A stretch of DNA of 64,000 bases, taken from the NCBI GenBank assembly GCA_036984305.1, contig BQWY01000001.1, positions 434,001 to 498,000 of the forward strand. Direction: 5' to 3'. This DNA is from Nitrospira sp. (GTDB lineage Bacteria; Nitrospirota; Nitrospiria; Nitrospirales; Nitrospiraceae). The notes under the pieces were generated by a model. The model saw only the letters and a list, made by a program, of their open reading frames with translations, ran no database searches and was not told where the DNA came from. How positions within the stretch are numbered: the stretch's first letter is position 1; each line of letters starts with the position of its first letter. Shown here one piece after another: positions 9,453 through 18,006 of the stretch. Both the position numbers and the translations under genes were made by a program.

Positions 9453-10646
9453 TCAAGGCGTGGTCTCGAATCCGCTCCGCTGTCCTGGTCGATACGGCTC
9501 CGCATAGCCTGTCAGTTCCACATAGCCCCGTCCGGTGATCGGACGGTCACCAAGCGCTCCACTCATGCGTGCCGCCCCTTCCCAATATGTGATGCCGGTG
9601 CTCCTTTCCGTCAGGAGTTCCTGATCCGGCAACAGGGGAATGACCTCGAGCACGGCGCCAAGCGGGGGTATGGAGACCCGCCATCGGCTTGGATAGGAGG
9701 CGTTGCTATGGGGACTCTTCCAATGGTCCAATACCTCGATCCGGATGGACTCTCCGGTCAGGTGCCTCGAACGTCCTGCCTGATCGACCCAGGTGCCGCT
9801 TGAAGCCGCATCCGGTAACCCATCGCTCCGCCGCAATTGATAGAGCATGAGTTCCTCGCCCGATTCCAACTGCATGCTGAACCAGTCCCATCCGGTCAGA
9901 TCCGAGCTCAAATCACCGGACCCGAATTCGTGATCCATCCAGCTCAAGCCGGTCACAGGCATGGTGTGCCCCTCGAGGGTCAGGGCTCCTGAAGTCGCCA
10001 ACCGCGTCAGGGAATAGTAATGGGAGGCTTGAAGGGGATCAGCCCCCTTGCGACTCACGCCATCAGCCCCATGGATCACCGGAGGCTTGAGTGGAGTCAA
10101 CTCCAGATCAAGACCGATGGATGGAAGGCCGTTGTGCGCGTCCGTCCCCTCAGTCCGTCCTTCGGCAGTAAGACGATGACGGTCACTGGAGCCGTGGGGC
10201 ATCTCGGCCCGCCAGCGGTCCAGCCAGACGTGTAAGCGACCTTTCTCCGCCCCGGCTTTCCCGAGACCTTCGCGGCTGATCACATCGAAGAAGTAGAATC
10301 GGCCGGGTTGGAGGTCAGAAAGAGCGAGGTGGGCAAAATAGAGATCGTCGAGTCGCCACTTGGACCGGGACGGAGCAAACGTTTCGGGATTGCGGCGAAT
10401 GCCGCGCCGGAAGAACGTGACTTGATAGCCAAAGCGCCGACCGCTGTCCGTTTGGAGATGGCCGGTGTAGTACCACCATTCGGTTTTGAAGGCTGGGTGC
10501 GCTCCGTGGTCAAAGGGAAAGTTAAACAGATAGCCCGGCTTGGCAGCCTGAAATGCAGGGGATGGAGCGTTCGGCCCTGCTGCATAGGCTTGCCAGCACG
10601 GGATTGTGACGGAGGCCGCGCAATCTATCGATGCCAACAATGCCAT
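9453..10646 (-). CDS. CrtC/AttH-like lipocalin-fold protein (carotenoid 1,2-hydratase family)
   Basis: About 397 residues with a signal-peptide-like start (MALLASIDCAASVTIP, cleavage after AYAAG) and a long two-lobed beta domain. The segments FPFDHGAHPAFKTEWWYYTG, GYQVTFFRRG and SWMDHEFGSG are typical of the CrtC/AttH (hydroxyneurosporene synthase) superfamily. In most non-photosynthetic bacteria the substrate is unknown and the protein is periplasmic, often next to FtsX-like ABC transporter genes; here it is not, and the following gene is a repeat protein. Start choice is uncertain: there is no good ribosome site and the frame is open to 10940, overlapping the divergent gene. Confidence 0.72.
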   Translation of the reverse strand: MALLASIDCAASVTIPCWQAYAAGPNAPSPAFQAAKPGYLFNFPFDHGAHPAFKTEWWYYTGHLQTDSGRRFGYQVTFFRRGIRRNPETFAPSRSKWRLDDLYFAHLALSDLQPGRFYFFDVISREGLGKAGAEKGRLHVWLDRWRAEMPHGSSDRHRLTAEGRTEGTDAHNGLPSIGLDLELTPLKPPVIHGADGVSRKGADPLQASHYYSLTRLATSGALTLEGHTMPVTGLSWMDHEFGSGDLSSDLTGWDWFSMQLESGEELMLYQLRRSDGLPDAASSGTWVDQAGRSRHLTGESIRIEVLDHWKSPHSNASYPSRWRVSIPPLGAVLEVIPLLPDQELLTERSTGITYWEGAARMSGALGDRPITGRGYVELTGYAEPYRPGQRSGFETTP

Positions 10647-10822
10647 CGCGAGAATGGTCCGGGACTCGGTGGGGCGAGAGTAAGCGGGAAATCGCGTGGC
10701 GAAGAGGCGTCGAGGACCAGTGAGTAGAAGCGTCAGAGCGGTCCAAACATCGAAACGCCCCAACGGCGCGTCCTGCGCGGGTTCCAGACGTGTCCACGCG
10801 GAGCAGAGAATGCGTCGCGTCG

Positions 10823-10851
10823 TTGACAAGATTTGCAGCCTTCGGCTATCG
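10823..10851 (+). promoter_or_regulatory. Promoter-like pair just in front of the Lon-N gene
   Basis: TTGACA (10823-10828), 17-base spacer, CTATCG (10846-10851). The expected transcript start falls at or within a base or two of the ATG at 10858, so the mRNA could be leaderless. The -10 match is weak. Confidence 0.35.
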
Positions 10852-10857
10852 TGCTCC

Positions 10858-11544
10858 ATGCTTATCGAGCCCCGTCCGGGAGAGGATTCGGACCCGTATA
10901 TCCCACGCCAATCCGTGCGGATCCCTGAGATCATCCCCATATTCAGTTTGCCGACCGTTGTGTTTTTCCCTCGTACTTACTTGCCGTTACACGTGTTTGA
11001 ACCCCGGTACCGGGAGATGGTGGCGGACGCGGCCCGGGAAGGACAGTGTATCGGGATGGTTCTCTTAAGGGAAGGCTGGGAAACGGACTACTACGAGAAT
11101 CCTCCCGTTTACGCAATTGGTTGTGTGGGCCGGCTCTTGAACGTCCAACTCTTTTCCGACGGCCGCTCAAACATCATGCTTCAAGGCCTAGAACGATTTG
11201 AAATTCAAGAAGAATTTTCTGATCGGAGCTATCGACGCGCGCGGGTGACCCTCAAGCCGAATTCCGGCCCGAAGAGCCTCGACGGATCCGTACGAGCGCT
11301 GTTACTGGATCGGCTTCAGCGCTATGTCGCCACACGCGACAATAGCCATCTGTGGCAAGAATTCTTGGGGCAGGACATCAGTGACGAAAGTCTGGTGCAC
11401 ACCATTTCCTCTCATTTGGACTGCACGCCGCTCGAACGGCAGTTCCTCTTGGAAGCCGACTCGCTGACGTGCCAAACGCGCCGGCTCACCGACCTTCTGC
11501 ACTTCATGTTGCACGAACATCGTGGCGCCACGGGGCGAGGGTAA
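10858..11544 (+). CDS. Lon N-terminal (LAN) domain protein without protease
   Basis: A 228-residue protein consisting of a Lon substrate-binding domain only (IIPIFSLPTVVFFPRTYLPL, VFEPRYREMV, GCVGRLLNV, LQGLERFEI). Neither the AAA ATPase nor the Ser-Lys protease of Lon is present. Such free-standing LonN proteins are common in bacteria, with no firmly established role; substrate or peptide binding is the usual suggestion. It is the first gene of a plus-strand run with the ABC exporter genes, whose ATPase start lies eight bases downstream. No Shine-Dalgarno is visible, consistent with a leaderless transcript. Confidence 0.8.
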   Translation: MLIEPRPGEDSDPYIPRQSVRIPEIIPIFSLPTVVFFPRTYLPLHVFEPRYREMVADAAREGQCIGMVLLREGWETDYYENPPVYAIGCVGRLLNVQLFSDGRSNIMLQGLERFEIQEEFSDRSYRRARVTLKPNSGPKSLDGSVRALLLDRLQRYVATRDNSHLWQEFLGQDISDESLVHTISSHLDCTPLERQFLLEADSLTCQTRRLTDLLHFMLHEHRGATGRG

Positions 11545-11552
11545 ACACGCAT

Positions 11553-12530
11553 ATGGGCGGCCGGGCCATCACCATCGACGTAGCCAATTTGCGGAAGACC
11601 TATGACTCGATCACGGCGGTCGATGACTTGTCGTTCCGTGTCTACGCCGGAGAGATTTTCGGACTCCTGGGACCCAATGGGGCCGGGAAGAGTACGACCC
11701 TGCGCATTCTCATGACGCTGCTGGCTCCCACGTCCGGGCGGGCGACGGTCCTGGGATACGATGTCACCACGCAGGCCGACCAGATCCGCCAATCGATCGG
11801 GTATGTACCTCAAGAGCGCGCCATCGATCGGTTTCTGACCGGTCGAGAGCATTTGGAATTGCTGGCGAACCTCTATCACTTGAGTCCCGCCCAAGCGGCG
11901 ACGCGCATACCAGAGCTCCTGAAGCTGGTTGATCTGGAGGCACAGGCCGATCGACCTGCCAAGACATATTCCGGCGGCATGAAGCGAAAACTGGATATTG
12001 CCTGCGGACTGTTACCCAATCCTCAGCTTCTTTTCCTTGACGAACCGACGCTGGGACTGGACGTGCAGAGCAGACTCCGTATCTGGGAGTACATTCGGAT
12101 GCTGCGCGAGGGCGGTTTGACCGTGGTGATGACCACGAACTATCTGGACGAGGCTGACCAACTCTGCGACCGGCTGGCCATTATCGACCGTGGCCAGATC
12201 AAGGCGCTCGGTTCACCGGCTGAATTGAAAGTTGGTCTGGGCGGGGACATCGTGTCGTTAAGGCTCAAAGATGCCTCGCAGGTCGACGTGTTGGCGGGTG
12301 CGGTCTCCTCCTTGCCAGGGGTTCGGTACGTGGAGAGGAAACCTGCGGGCCTGGACATTCGCGTGGATTCCCCAGAAAAATCGTTGCCTGCGCTCCTGGA
12401 AGCGGCGAGCCGGCACAATTGCAGTTTGGATTTCATCGACTATCACCGTCCTCGACTGGACGACGTGTTCATCGCCCATACCGGGCGATCCTTCAAGGAA
12501 GAGACCATGGAATTCGAGGAGGGCGCATGA
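11553..12530 (+). CDS. ABC transporter ATP-binding protein, DrrA/ABC-2 type
   Basis: A 325-residue ATPase with Walker A GPNGAGKST, signature SGGMKRKLD, Walker B LLFLDEPT and a switch His/Asn in MTTNYLDEAD. The ~100-residue C-terminal extension after the nucleotide-binding domain is typical of DrrA-type daunorubicin/multidrug exporters and of related ABC-2 systems. It works with the membrane protein encoded 25 bases downstream; the substrate is unknown. The ATG at 11553 follows the LonN stop by eight bases. An in-frame start at 11469 inside the upstream gene gives a non-conserved extension and was not used. Confidence 0.87.
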   Translation: MGGRAITIDVANLRKTYDSITAVDDLSFRVYAGEIFGLLGPNGAGKSTTLRILMTLLAPTSGRATVLGYDVTTQADQIRQSIGYVPQERAIDRFLTGREHLELLANLYHLSPAQAATRIPELLKLVDLEAQADRPAKTYSGGMKRKLDIACGLLPNPQLLFLDEPTLGLDVQSRLRIWEYIRMLREGGLTVVMTTNYLDEADQLCDRLAIIDRGQIKALGSPAELKVGLGGDIVSLRLKDASQVDVLAGAVSSLPGVRYVERKPAGLDIRVDSPEKSLPALLEAASRHNCSLDFIDYHRPRLDDVFIAHTGRSFKEETMEFEEGA

Positions 12531-12555
12531 GACGTGACGTCTCGCGCGAATTGGC

Positions 12556-13335
12556 GTGAAACACTACTGGCAGGAAGTTCGGGCTCTGACGCTACGGTGG
12601 GTTCGCCGTCTGAGCCGAGAGAAGTTTAGCATGCTGTTTACACTGGTTCAGCCGATGCTGTTCTGGCTGATCTTCTTCGGCAACTTGTTTCAGCGCGCGG
12701 CCGATACGCAGGTTGTTCAAGCGCCCAATTACATCAGCTTCCTTGCGGCCGGCGTGGTCGTGATGACCGTATTGAACAACGGTCTTGCCGGCGGAGTGGA
12801 TCTCTTGTTCGACAAAGAGAACGGATTTCTCGAACGGCTGATGTCGACGCCGATTCATCGATCGTCGGTGATCGTGAGCCGCTTCCTGTTCGTCATGACG
12901 ATCACGTCGCTCCAAGTCTTGGTCATCCTCGGCGTGGCGTGGCTGTTCGGCGTGCAACCGGCAACCGGCTTACTCGGTGTGCTGACCATTTTGCTGATTG
13001 GAATGGCGTTTGGGATCGGACTCACGGCCATCTCGATGGCCATGGCGTTTTCGGTCAAAAGCCATGGTGACTTCTTTTCCGTTTTGGGGTTTCTCTCACT
13101 GCCGATGATTTTTCTAAGTTCCGCACTCGTGCCACTGACGGCGATGCCGGCATGGATGGGGTTCCTCGCGCAATTCAATCCCATGACATGGGCGATCGAT
13201 GCGGTCCGGCCGCTGATCCTTTCCGGTTGGACGGAGGCCCTGCCAAAAGTGGGCATGGTGGCGCTGGTGATGTTGGCGTTCGACGCAGTCTGCCTCTATG
13301 GGGGCGCGCAAGCGTTCCGACGCGCCATGGGGTAA
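12556..13335 (+). CDS. ABC-2 type transporter permease
   Basis: A 259-residue integral membrane protein with six predicted helices and the ABC-2 family pattern: N-terminal cytoplasmic helix, LFDKENGFLERLMSTPI in the first cytoplasmic loop (the coupling helix), and FLSSALVPLTAMPAWM before the last helices. It starts with GTG and partners with the ATPase just upstream. DrrB-like exporters move drugs, lipids or polysaccharides outward; nothing here fixes the cargo. The gene is followed after 42 bases by the SirB1-like gene on the same strand. Confidence 0.85.
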   Translation: MKHYWQEVRALTLRWVRRLSREKFSMLFTLVQPMLFWLIFFGNLFQRAADTQVVQAPNYISFLAAGVVVMTVLNNGLAGGVDLLFDKENGFLERLMSTPIHRSSVIVSRFLFVMTITSLQVLVILGVAWLFGVQPATGLLGVLTILLIGMAFGIGLTAISMAMAFSVKSHGDFFSVLGFLSLPMIFLSSALVPLTAMPAWMGFLAQFNPMTWAIDAVRPLILSGWTEALPKVGMVALVMLAFDAVCLYGGAQAFRRAMG

Positions 13336-13377
13336 CGATGGCACTGCACGGCAAGCTCAAAACGAAGAGGAACGGCC

Positions 13378-14241
13378 ATGCCGACAAGTGAAAGCCAAAT
13401 TCGTGCCCTCATCCGCTTGTTGAGCGACGAGGACGAGCGGATTGTAAAAACGATTACCGGCAAGCTCATCGACATGGGGTCTAGCGCAGTGCCACTGCTC
13501 CAAGAAGCGGAAGTGGAAGATCCCGAGCTCGGCGATCGCGTGAGCACGATCTTGGAAGAGATTCGTGGAAGCCGGTTGGAGCAGGAACTGGCGTCCCTTG
13601 TCGCCCAGGGAGGGGACAAAGTCGATCTGGAGGGGGGGGCGTTTCTTATGGCCCGCTATGCCTATCCGGATTTGGACCAATTGCAATGGATGCGGTATCT
13701 CGACCGGATGGCGGCGGACGTGCGTGCGTGCATCGGCCTCCGAGCGAGCGGGGAGGAGACGGTCAAAATCCTCGGCCGATATCTCTTCACGGAGCTCGGC
13801 TACAGTGGCAACACGCGGAACTACTATGAGCCCGATAATAGCTTTCTCAATCGCGTGCTGGAGCGCCGGACGGGGATTCCCATCAGTCTTTCGACGATCT
13901 ACTTGTTGATCGGCCAGCGGCTCGGGCTTCCGGTAGTAGGGATCGGCATGCCCGGACACTTTTTGGTCAAGTACGATTCCGAGCGCTACAAGATCTTCAT
14001 CGACTGCTTCAACGGCGGGACGTTGTTGACGGAACGCAACTGCTTGCGATTTTTGACGGAAGCGGGGTATGGATTCGACGACCGGTACCTCCAGCAAAGT
14101 TCCAACCGCGCCATCCTCATTCGGACGGTCAAAAACCTGGTGGCGATCTATGGGAAGCTCGACGAGCCATTGAAGAAGGCCAGGTTGATCCGATTCATGT
14201 CGATTCTTGAAGGACAGTCCCCGGAGGAGGAACTCGCATAA
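13378..14241 (+). CDS. SirB1-like transglutaminase-fold protein
   Basis: A 287-residue cytoplasmic protein. Residues 1-60 look like a short helical repeat region (EDERIVKTITGKLIDMG, AVPLLQEAE), followed by a SirB1/transglutaminase-like core with NSFLNRVLERRTGIPISLST and GIGMPGHFLVKY, motifs found in the YchA/SirB1 group. The group is conserved but functionally uncharacterised. The usual transglutaminase Cys is not visible at the expected position, as is common in this subfamily. The ATG is preceded by AGAGGA at good spacing. It is the last gene of the LonN-ABC run. Confidence 0.75.
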   Translation: MPTSESQIRALIRLLSDEDERIVKTITGKLIDMGSSAVPLLQEAEVEDPELGDRVSTILEEIRGSRLEQELASLVAQGGDKVDLEGGAFLMARYAYPDLDQLQWMRYLDRMAADVRACIGLRASGEETVKILGRYLFTELGYSGNTRNYYEPDNSFLNRVLERRTGIPISLSTIYLLIGQRLGLPVVGIGMPGHFLVKYDSERYKIFIDCFNGGTLLTERNCLRFLTEAGYGFDDRYLQQSSNRAILIRTVKNLVAIYGKLDEPLKKARLIRFMSILEGQSPEEELA

Positions 14242-14281
14242 CTCGCCGAACCGCGAGCCCTTGTCCGATCCCTTCCGACCA

Positions 14282-15034
14282 CTACCACCGCACTGTCATC
14301 AAATCGCGGGCTCGTGCGATGCTCCCACGGAAAGTGCGCGCCGCCTGCCGCTTCACGTCGAATCGTTCCGCGTCCGTGTAAAAGTGCGACAAGAGCAGCC
14401 GGCCGATCTGGGCTTCTTCCGCCACCTGACCGCACTCGCCGGCGTGCATATGTGCGGGACCCGGGCGATTGGAGGGGTACGAGCAGTCGAGCACGGCGAC
14501 ATCCGCCCGATCGCACAGAGACACGAGGGCGTCGCAGTACATGGAGTCTCCCGAGTACGCCATCGTGCGTCCGCGATACGAAACCCGATATCCAAGGCAG
14601 TGCAGCCGGGAGGTATGGCGTACCGACTGCGCCGTAATGCGAGCGGTCCCGACCGAAAAGGTTTCGTCACCGACCTCCTCGATGCGAGTGCGGAACGGCG
14701 CCTCGCTGAAAACCGGAAAGATGCGGATGATCGCACGAAAGAGCTTGCGACTTCCGCGCGGACCGATCAGCGTGAGATCTGGGCGACGGCGTACCAACTT
14801 CGAATAAATAACGGCGTCGAAATAGAACGTGATGAAGTCGGAAAAATGATCTGCGTGAAAATGGGAGAACAAAAGGTGTGTGATCCGATGTCGGTCCACG
14901 GAGGTTTTGAGCAAGTTGGAAAGGGTCCTCGGACCGAGGTCCATCAGCATCGGCCGATCGGTTTCCACAAGGTAGCCGGCTGCAGCGCGACGCGGGTGTA
15001 CATTGGTTCCGGAGCCCAAGATCGTCAAGCGCAT
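14282..15034 (-). CDS. MBL-fold metal-dependent hydrolase, RNase Z-like
   Basis: A 250-residue metallo-beta-lactamase-fold hydrolase. It begins directly with the first strand MRLTILGSGT, has the metal-binding motif FSHFHADHFSD, a later Asp in YSGDS and a His near the C-terminus in LLLSHFYTDAE. Size and layout fit the RNase Z/ElaC-like branch, but the long flexible arm of true tRNase Z is absent, so substrate is open. It lies 39 bases downstream of the MarR-family gene and is probably co-transcribed with it. Confidence 0.8.
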   Translation of the reverse strand: MRLTILGSGTNVHPRRAAAGYLVETDRPMLMDLGPRTLSNLLKTSVDRHRITHLLFSHFHADHFSDFITFYFDAVIYSKLVRRRPDLTLIGPRGSRKLFRAIIRIFPVFSEAPFRTRIEEVGDETFSVGTARITAQSVRHTSRLHCLGYRVSYRGRTMAYSGDSMYCDALVSLCDRADVAVLDCSYPSNRPGPAHMHAGECGQVAEEAQIGRLLLSHFYTDAERFDVKRQAARTFRGSIARARDLMTVRW

Positions 15035-15073
15035 GAGGGTATTTCGCTGAGTGGATCGGCGGCAACGGGTCGG

Positions 15074-15646
15074 CTAGCGCCCTTCATGACCACGCGTCCT
15101 TGGTGAAGTGCTGGCAAGAGCGCGATCCGGTGGGGCGAAACTATCACGTAGACGCCGAAGCATTCCGACGATCGAATTGATTTCGTCGGCCGTGAGCGAA
15201 CGTTCGACATATGGGCGTAGAAAGGCGATGTGTTTGGCAAACACAATTTGAAAGAGCGCATAGCCCTTCGGAGTCAGACGGATTGTCCTAGAGCGCCGAT
15301 CTCGTGGGCCAGGATCGCGCCGTATCAATCCTTTCGCGCACAAGCGGTCCAGAACCCCGGTTAACGTCCCCTTGGTGACCAACGTCGCCGCCGACAACTC
15401 CGAGCAGGTCATCCCGTTGGTATCGCCCAGCGTGACGAGCACGTCGAACTGGGAGGGGGTCAAACGCATCGACCGGATATGACGGTTGTCCGCCCGTGAA
15501 AACGCAAGGTAGGCTTCCACGAGGGGGCGAACCACTTTCAGATGCGGATCGTCTTTCAGGTCCGGCAGGTCCACTCGGCGACGGATCGTAGTGGGAGGTC
15601 GGGTATGTGTCAAGTCCAGTCTCGATCTCGAGGTCCCGGTTGCCAA
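15074..15646 (-). CDS. MarR-family transcriptional regulator
   Basis: A winged-helix regulator of the MarR family: helix-turn-helix in LTPSQFDVLVTLG...ELSAATLVTKGTLTGVLDRL and wing RRDPGPRDRRSRTIRLT. It presumably dimerises through the N- and C-terminal helices and is likely to control its own unit with the MBL hydrolase. The start is uncertain: the frame used begins with TTG, and a GTG 24 codons further in (at 15574) begins close to the conserved region. Neither has a clear ribosome site. The gene is divergent from the HEAT-repeat gene, sharing a 45-base intergenic region. Confidence 0.83.
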   Translation of the reverse strand: MATGTSRSRLDLTHTRPPTTIRRRVDLPDLKDDPHLKVVRPLVEAYLAFSRADNRHIRSMRLTPSQFDVLVTLGDTNGMTCSELSAATLVTKGTLTGVLDRLCAKGLIRRDPGPRDRRSRTIRLTPKGYALFQIVFAKHIAFLRPYVERSLTADEINSIVGMLRRLRDSFAPPDRALASTSPRTRGHEGR

Positions 15647-15653
15647 GTGGTGG

Positions 15654-15683
15654 TTGACGGCGAAAATCCACCCTACCTATAGT
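15654..15683 (+). promoter_or_regulatory. Sigma70-like promoter for the HEAT-repeat gene
   Basis: TTGACG (15654-15659), 18-base spacer, TATAGT (15678-15683). Expected transcript start is near 15690, only a couple of bases before the ATG at 15692, suggesting a leaderless or near-leaderless mRNA. It lies in the gap to the divergent MarR gene and may be under MarR control. Confidence 0.5.
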
Positions 15684-15691
15684 GCGGCTGC

Positions 15692-16327
15692 ATGGCGATT
15701 CGGCAGCATCATGGACACGCTCGTTTAACGGCCGGCCTCTTGCTCATCGGGGCAATCGTGGCTGGCGTCTGGGTGTGGAAACGGCTCCCACTCGATACGC
15801 AGGACATCATTGTCGAGGAAGCGATCCCGATCGCCGCCCTGTGCGTGGGGATATTGTGGGGCACCTGGTTTGCCGTGATTCGGCCAATCCGACATCGGCG
15901 GGACCGAGAGCGGCGACGAGCCGACCTGCTGGCCCGTTTCGCCAAGACACGGAGCTGGAATCAACGGCGATCGTTGGCATTCGAATTGGTGGAGGTGAAT
16001 GAGTACCGACTGGAAGGTCTGGAATCGGTTGTAGGCTCGCTGAAGGAAATCTTCTCGCTCACGCTCACACAAGCGATCGGAGACAAACAGCACCGCATTC
16101 GCGGCATGGCGGCCAGCCACCTAGGTATTCTCCAGGATCGGTCGGCTGTGCCGCTCCTCGTGAAAGCGTTGGACGATGATCATGCCTACGTGCGAGGGTG
16201 CGCCGCGCTGGGGTTGGGACGGTTGCGCGCGACGGAAGTCAAAGATCGGCTGGTTGTCGTCGCAAAGGACGACTGGGATCAAACGGTCCGCAGCCGAGCT
16301 CGAGAAGCGGTCGAGCGGATGAGCTAA
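15692..16327 (+). CDS. HEAT-repeat membrane protein
   Basis: A 211-residue protein with two N-terminal membrane helices (LTAGLLLIGAIVAGVWVW and IPIAALCVGILWGTWFAVI), a basic juxtamembrane stretch and a cytoplasmic C-terminal half with HEAT/PBS-lyase-type helical repeats (GMAASHLGILQDRSAVPLL, GCAALGLGRLRATEVKDRL). Such domains usually mediate protein contacts. The partner is unknown. It is divergently transcribed from the MarR gene and converges on the metallophosphoesterase gene. Confidence 0.68.
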   Translation: MAIRQHHGHARLTAGLLLIGAIVAGVWVWKRLPLDTQDIIVEEAIPIAALCVGILWGTWFAVIRPIRHRRDRERRRADLLARFAKTRSWNQRRSLAFELVEVNEYRLEGLESVVGSLKEIFSLTLTQAIGDKQHRIRGMAASHLGILQDRSAVPLLVKALDDDHAYVRGCAALGLGRLRATEVKDRLVVVAKDDWDQTVRSRAREAVERMS

Positions 16328-16366
16328 CAACTGCACGATTCCGGTATCAGGGTGGTCCGCCACCCG

Positions 16367-17224
16367 CTAACTTGCCGCGGCACGACATTCCGGCACATCC
16401 ATCCACTCGATCAAGAGGATTTCCGGTGCGCAGTTCCATCGCAGGGGAAGAAGTGACCAGCCCAATCCTCTGTTGACGTACAGGCGGTGACGGCCCGCCT
16501 CATAGAGGCCATGTGCGCGTCCCTTGCAACCGGGCGGGAGCCAGAACGGTTCAAGCAAGGGGGGACGCCATTGCCCACCATGGCTATGACCGCAAAGAAT
16601 CAGGTCAACCTCGTGCTGCTCCTCCAACTGATCGAGGATATTCGGGGCATGTGCCAGTAAAAGCGTGAATCGGTCGTCGGAGGCGGGGGGGATACAGTGC
16701 AGGCGGGCGCGATGGAGCGAAGGGTCGTCGACTCCGACGATAGCCAATTCGGTCTGCCCGGCAGAGACGATGGAGAAGTCGTTGATCAGAAGTGTAATCT
16801 TGTGCCGTTCGGCCAAATCCGCGAACCGTTCAATGGGGACGCCGCTGTAGTGGTCGTGGTTGCCCAGTGTGACGAACACCGGTGCGATCCAACGGAGTCC
16901 GCTGAGAAAGCGAAAACAATGGGGTAAACCGCTCGCCAGATCGATAAGGTCGCCGGTGACGAATATCCAATCCGGGCGCAGATCCCGAACCATGCGCAGC
17001 ACATGGTCGTGGCGATAGAGATAGCGGTCCAAGTGGAGATCGCTTAATTGGACGGCGCGCCGGCCACGTAGCGGAGGATGGTGAATCGGTAGGTGGGTCA
17101 GTTGAGGACGGGTGAGGCCGTATTCCCACGCCGGCAGAAAGTTAAACAGGCGCAGAAGTTGGTGAGTAACGGCGCGCCCTGCCAGTCTGCGTGCAGCATG
17201 ATGCCACGGACGCCTCCGGGTCAT
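16367..17224 (-). CDS. Metallophosphoesterase, YaeI/YkuE-like
   Basis: A 285-residue calcineurin-like phosphoesterase. All five metal-binding motifs are visible: SDLHLD (61-66), GDLID (91-95), GNHDHY (121-126), a lone His in LLLAHAP and GHSHGGQ (212-218). The layout matches the YaeI/YkuE group, some of which hydrolyse UDP-diacylglucosamine or other membrane-linked phosphodiesters. The first ~50 residues are basic with a weakly hydrophobic stretch, compatible with peripheral membrane attachment. It starts inside the last codons of the upstream gene (ATGA overlap), so the pair is translationally coupled. Confidence 0.82.
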   Translation of the reverse strand: MTRRRPWHHAARRLAGRAVTHQLLRLFNFLPAWEYGLTRPQLTHLPIHHPPLRGRRAVQLSDLHLDRYLYRHDHVLRMVRDLRPDWIFVTGDLIDLASGLPHCFRFLSGLRWIAPVFVTLGNHDHYSGVPIERFADLAERHKITLLINDFSIVSAGQTELAIVGVDDPSLHRARLHCIPPASDDRFTLLLAHAPNILDQLEEQHEVDLILCGHSHGGQWRPPLLEPFWLPPGCKGRAHGLYEAGRHRLYVNRGLGWSLLPLRWNCAPEILLIEWMDVPECRAAAS

Positions 17225-17913
17225 CGCATGACCCGGTCGAGCGCCGCTCGGTCTGCTTCCGTGAGCCGGTAGCCGTGGTCGTACAGGCGGCCCATTCCAA
17301 TCATGATCTGTTCGAGGTTTCGATCCTTCAGCCAGACGTCGAACTTGGTTTTGAGCGCCGAGGCGGCGTCCAATTGAGCGGCGACCGATGGGAGGATCAT
17401 GGCATCGAGGAGATCGCCCAATTCCGCGCTGCTGTAGGCCCGGTCGTCGTCGCGGTCCGCGACAAGCGCCAGTTCATAGAACGTCAAGCCCAAGGATAGT
17501 GAGGCTTGCGAATGGGAAAAGGCTTGTCGCGCCTCTTCTAGGCCGTTGGGGTACAATCGCGGGCAGTCGTCGGCCGGCGATAAGCTCATGAGCCCCTCGG
17601 TTGATCCGGCGACGGTGGAGCTCCACGAAATAGGTTCCACGGTTGGGGACTCCGGCTTGCGTGGTTGACGTTTGTAATACCATTCGGTACAGGCGGTGGC
17701 TTCGTGAAATCGACGTTTCTCCACCCCCAGTGCCTGCTCCACATGCTGGGTCAATGCGGCAAACTCGTTCAAGCGACTGGCAACAGGATGGGCGAAAAGC
17801 GCAGGAATCAGCCAAACAAATGACAGGCAGGCCGTCGCGTACGTGACCGCGGTCGCTCTGTGGAAGCGGCTGCCGATTGGCGATCGCGCGGAGAACCGAG
17901 TAAAACAACGCAT
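17221..17913 (-). CDS. Exported hypothetical protein
   Basis: A 230-residue protein with an N-terminal hydrophobic segment (ATACLSFVWLIPALFAHPVA) that reads as a signal peptide or anchor. The remainder is helical and hydrophilic (SRLNEFAALTQHVEQALG, AYSSAELGDLLDAMILP). No known domain is recognised. Its stop overlaps the start of the metallophosphoesterase by four bases, so the two likely act in one envelope-associated process. It is divergent from truD. Confidence 0.58.
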   Translation of the reverse strand: MRCFTRFSARSPIGSRFHRATAVTYATACLSFVWLIPALFAHPVASRLNEFAALTQHVEQALGVEKRRFHEATACTEWYYKRQPRKPESPTVEPISWSSTVAGSTEGLMSLSPADDCPRLYPNGLEEARQAFSHSQASLSLGLTFYELALVADRDDDRAYSSAELGDLLDAMILPSVAAQLDAASALKTKFDVWLKDRNLEQIMIGMGRLYDHGYRLTEADRAALDRVMR

Positions 17914-17923
17914 GACGTGTAAT

Positions 17924-17952
17924 CTGACCGTACCTCGATGGCGCAGTATAGC
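17924..17952 (+). promoter_or_regulatory. Sigma70-like promoter for truD
   Basis: CTGACC (17924-17929), 17-base spacer, TATAGC (17947-17952). This -10 lies downstream of an in-frame GTG-type start at 17938 and so supports the ATG at 18007. The overlapping minus-strand TATACT could serve the divergent gene. Confidence 0.45.
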
Positions 17953-18006
17953 ATGCCTCTCGTGGTCGGCCAGGGAAATTCCAGTGAATTGATTGGAGCA
18001 CCGTCG

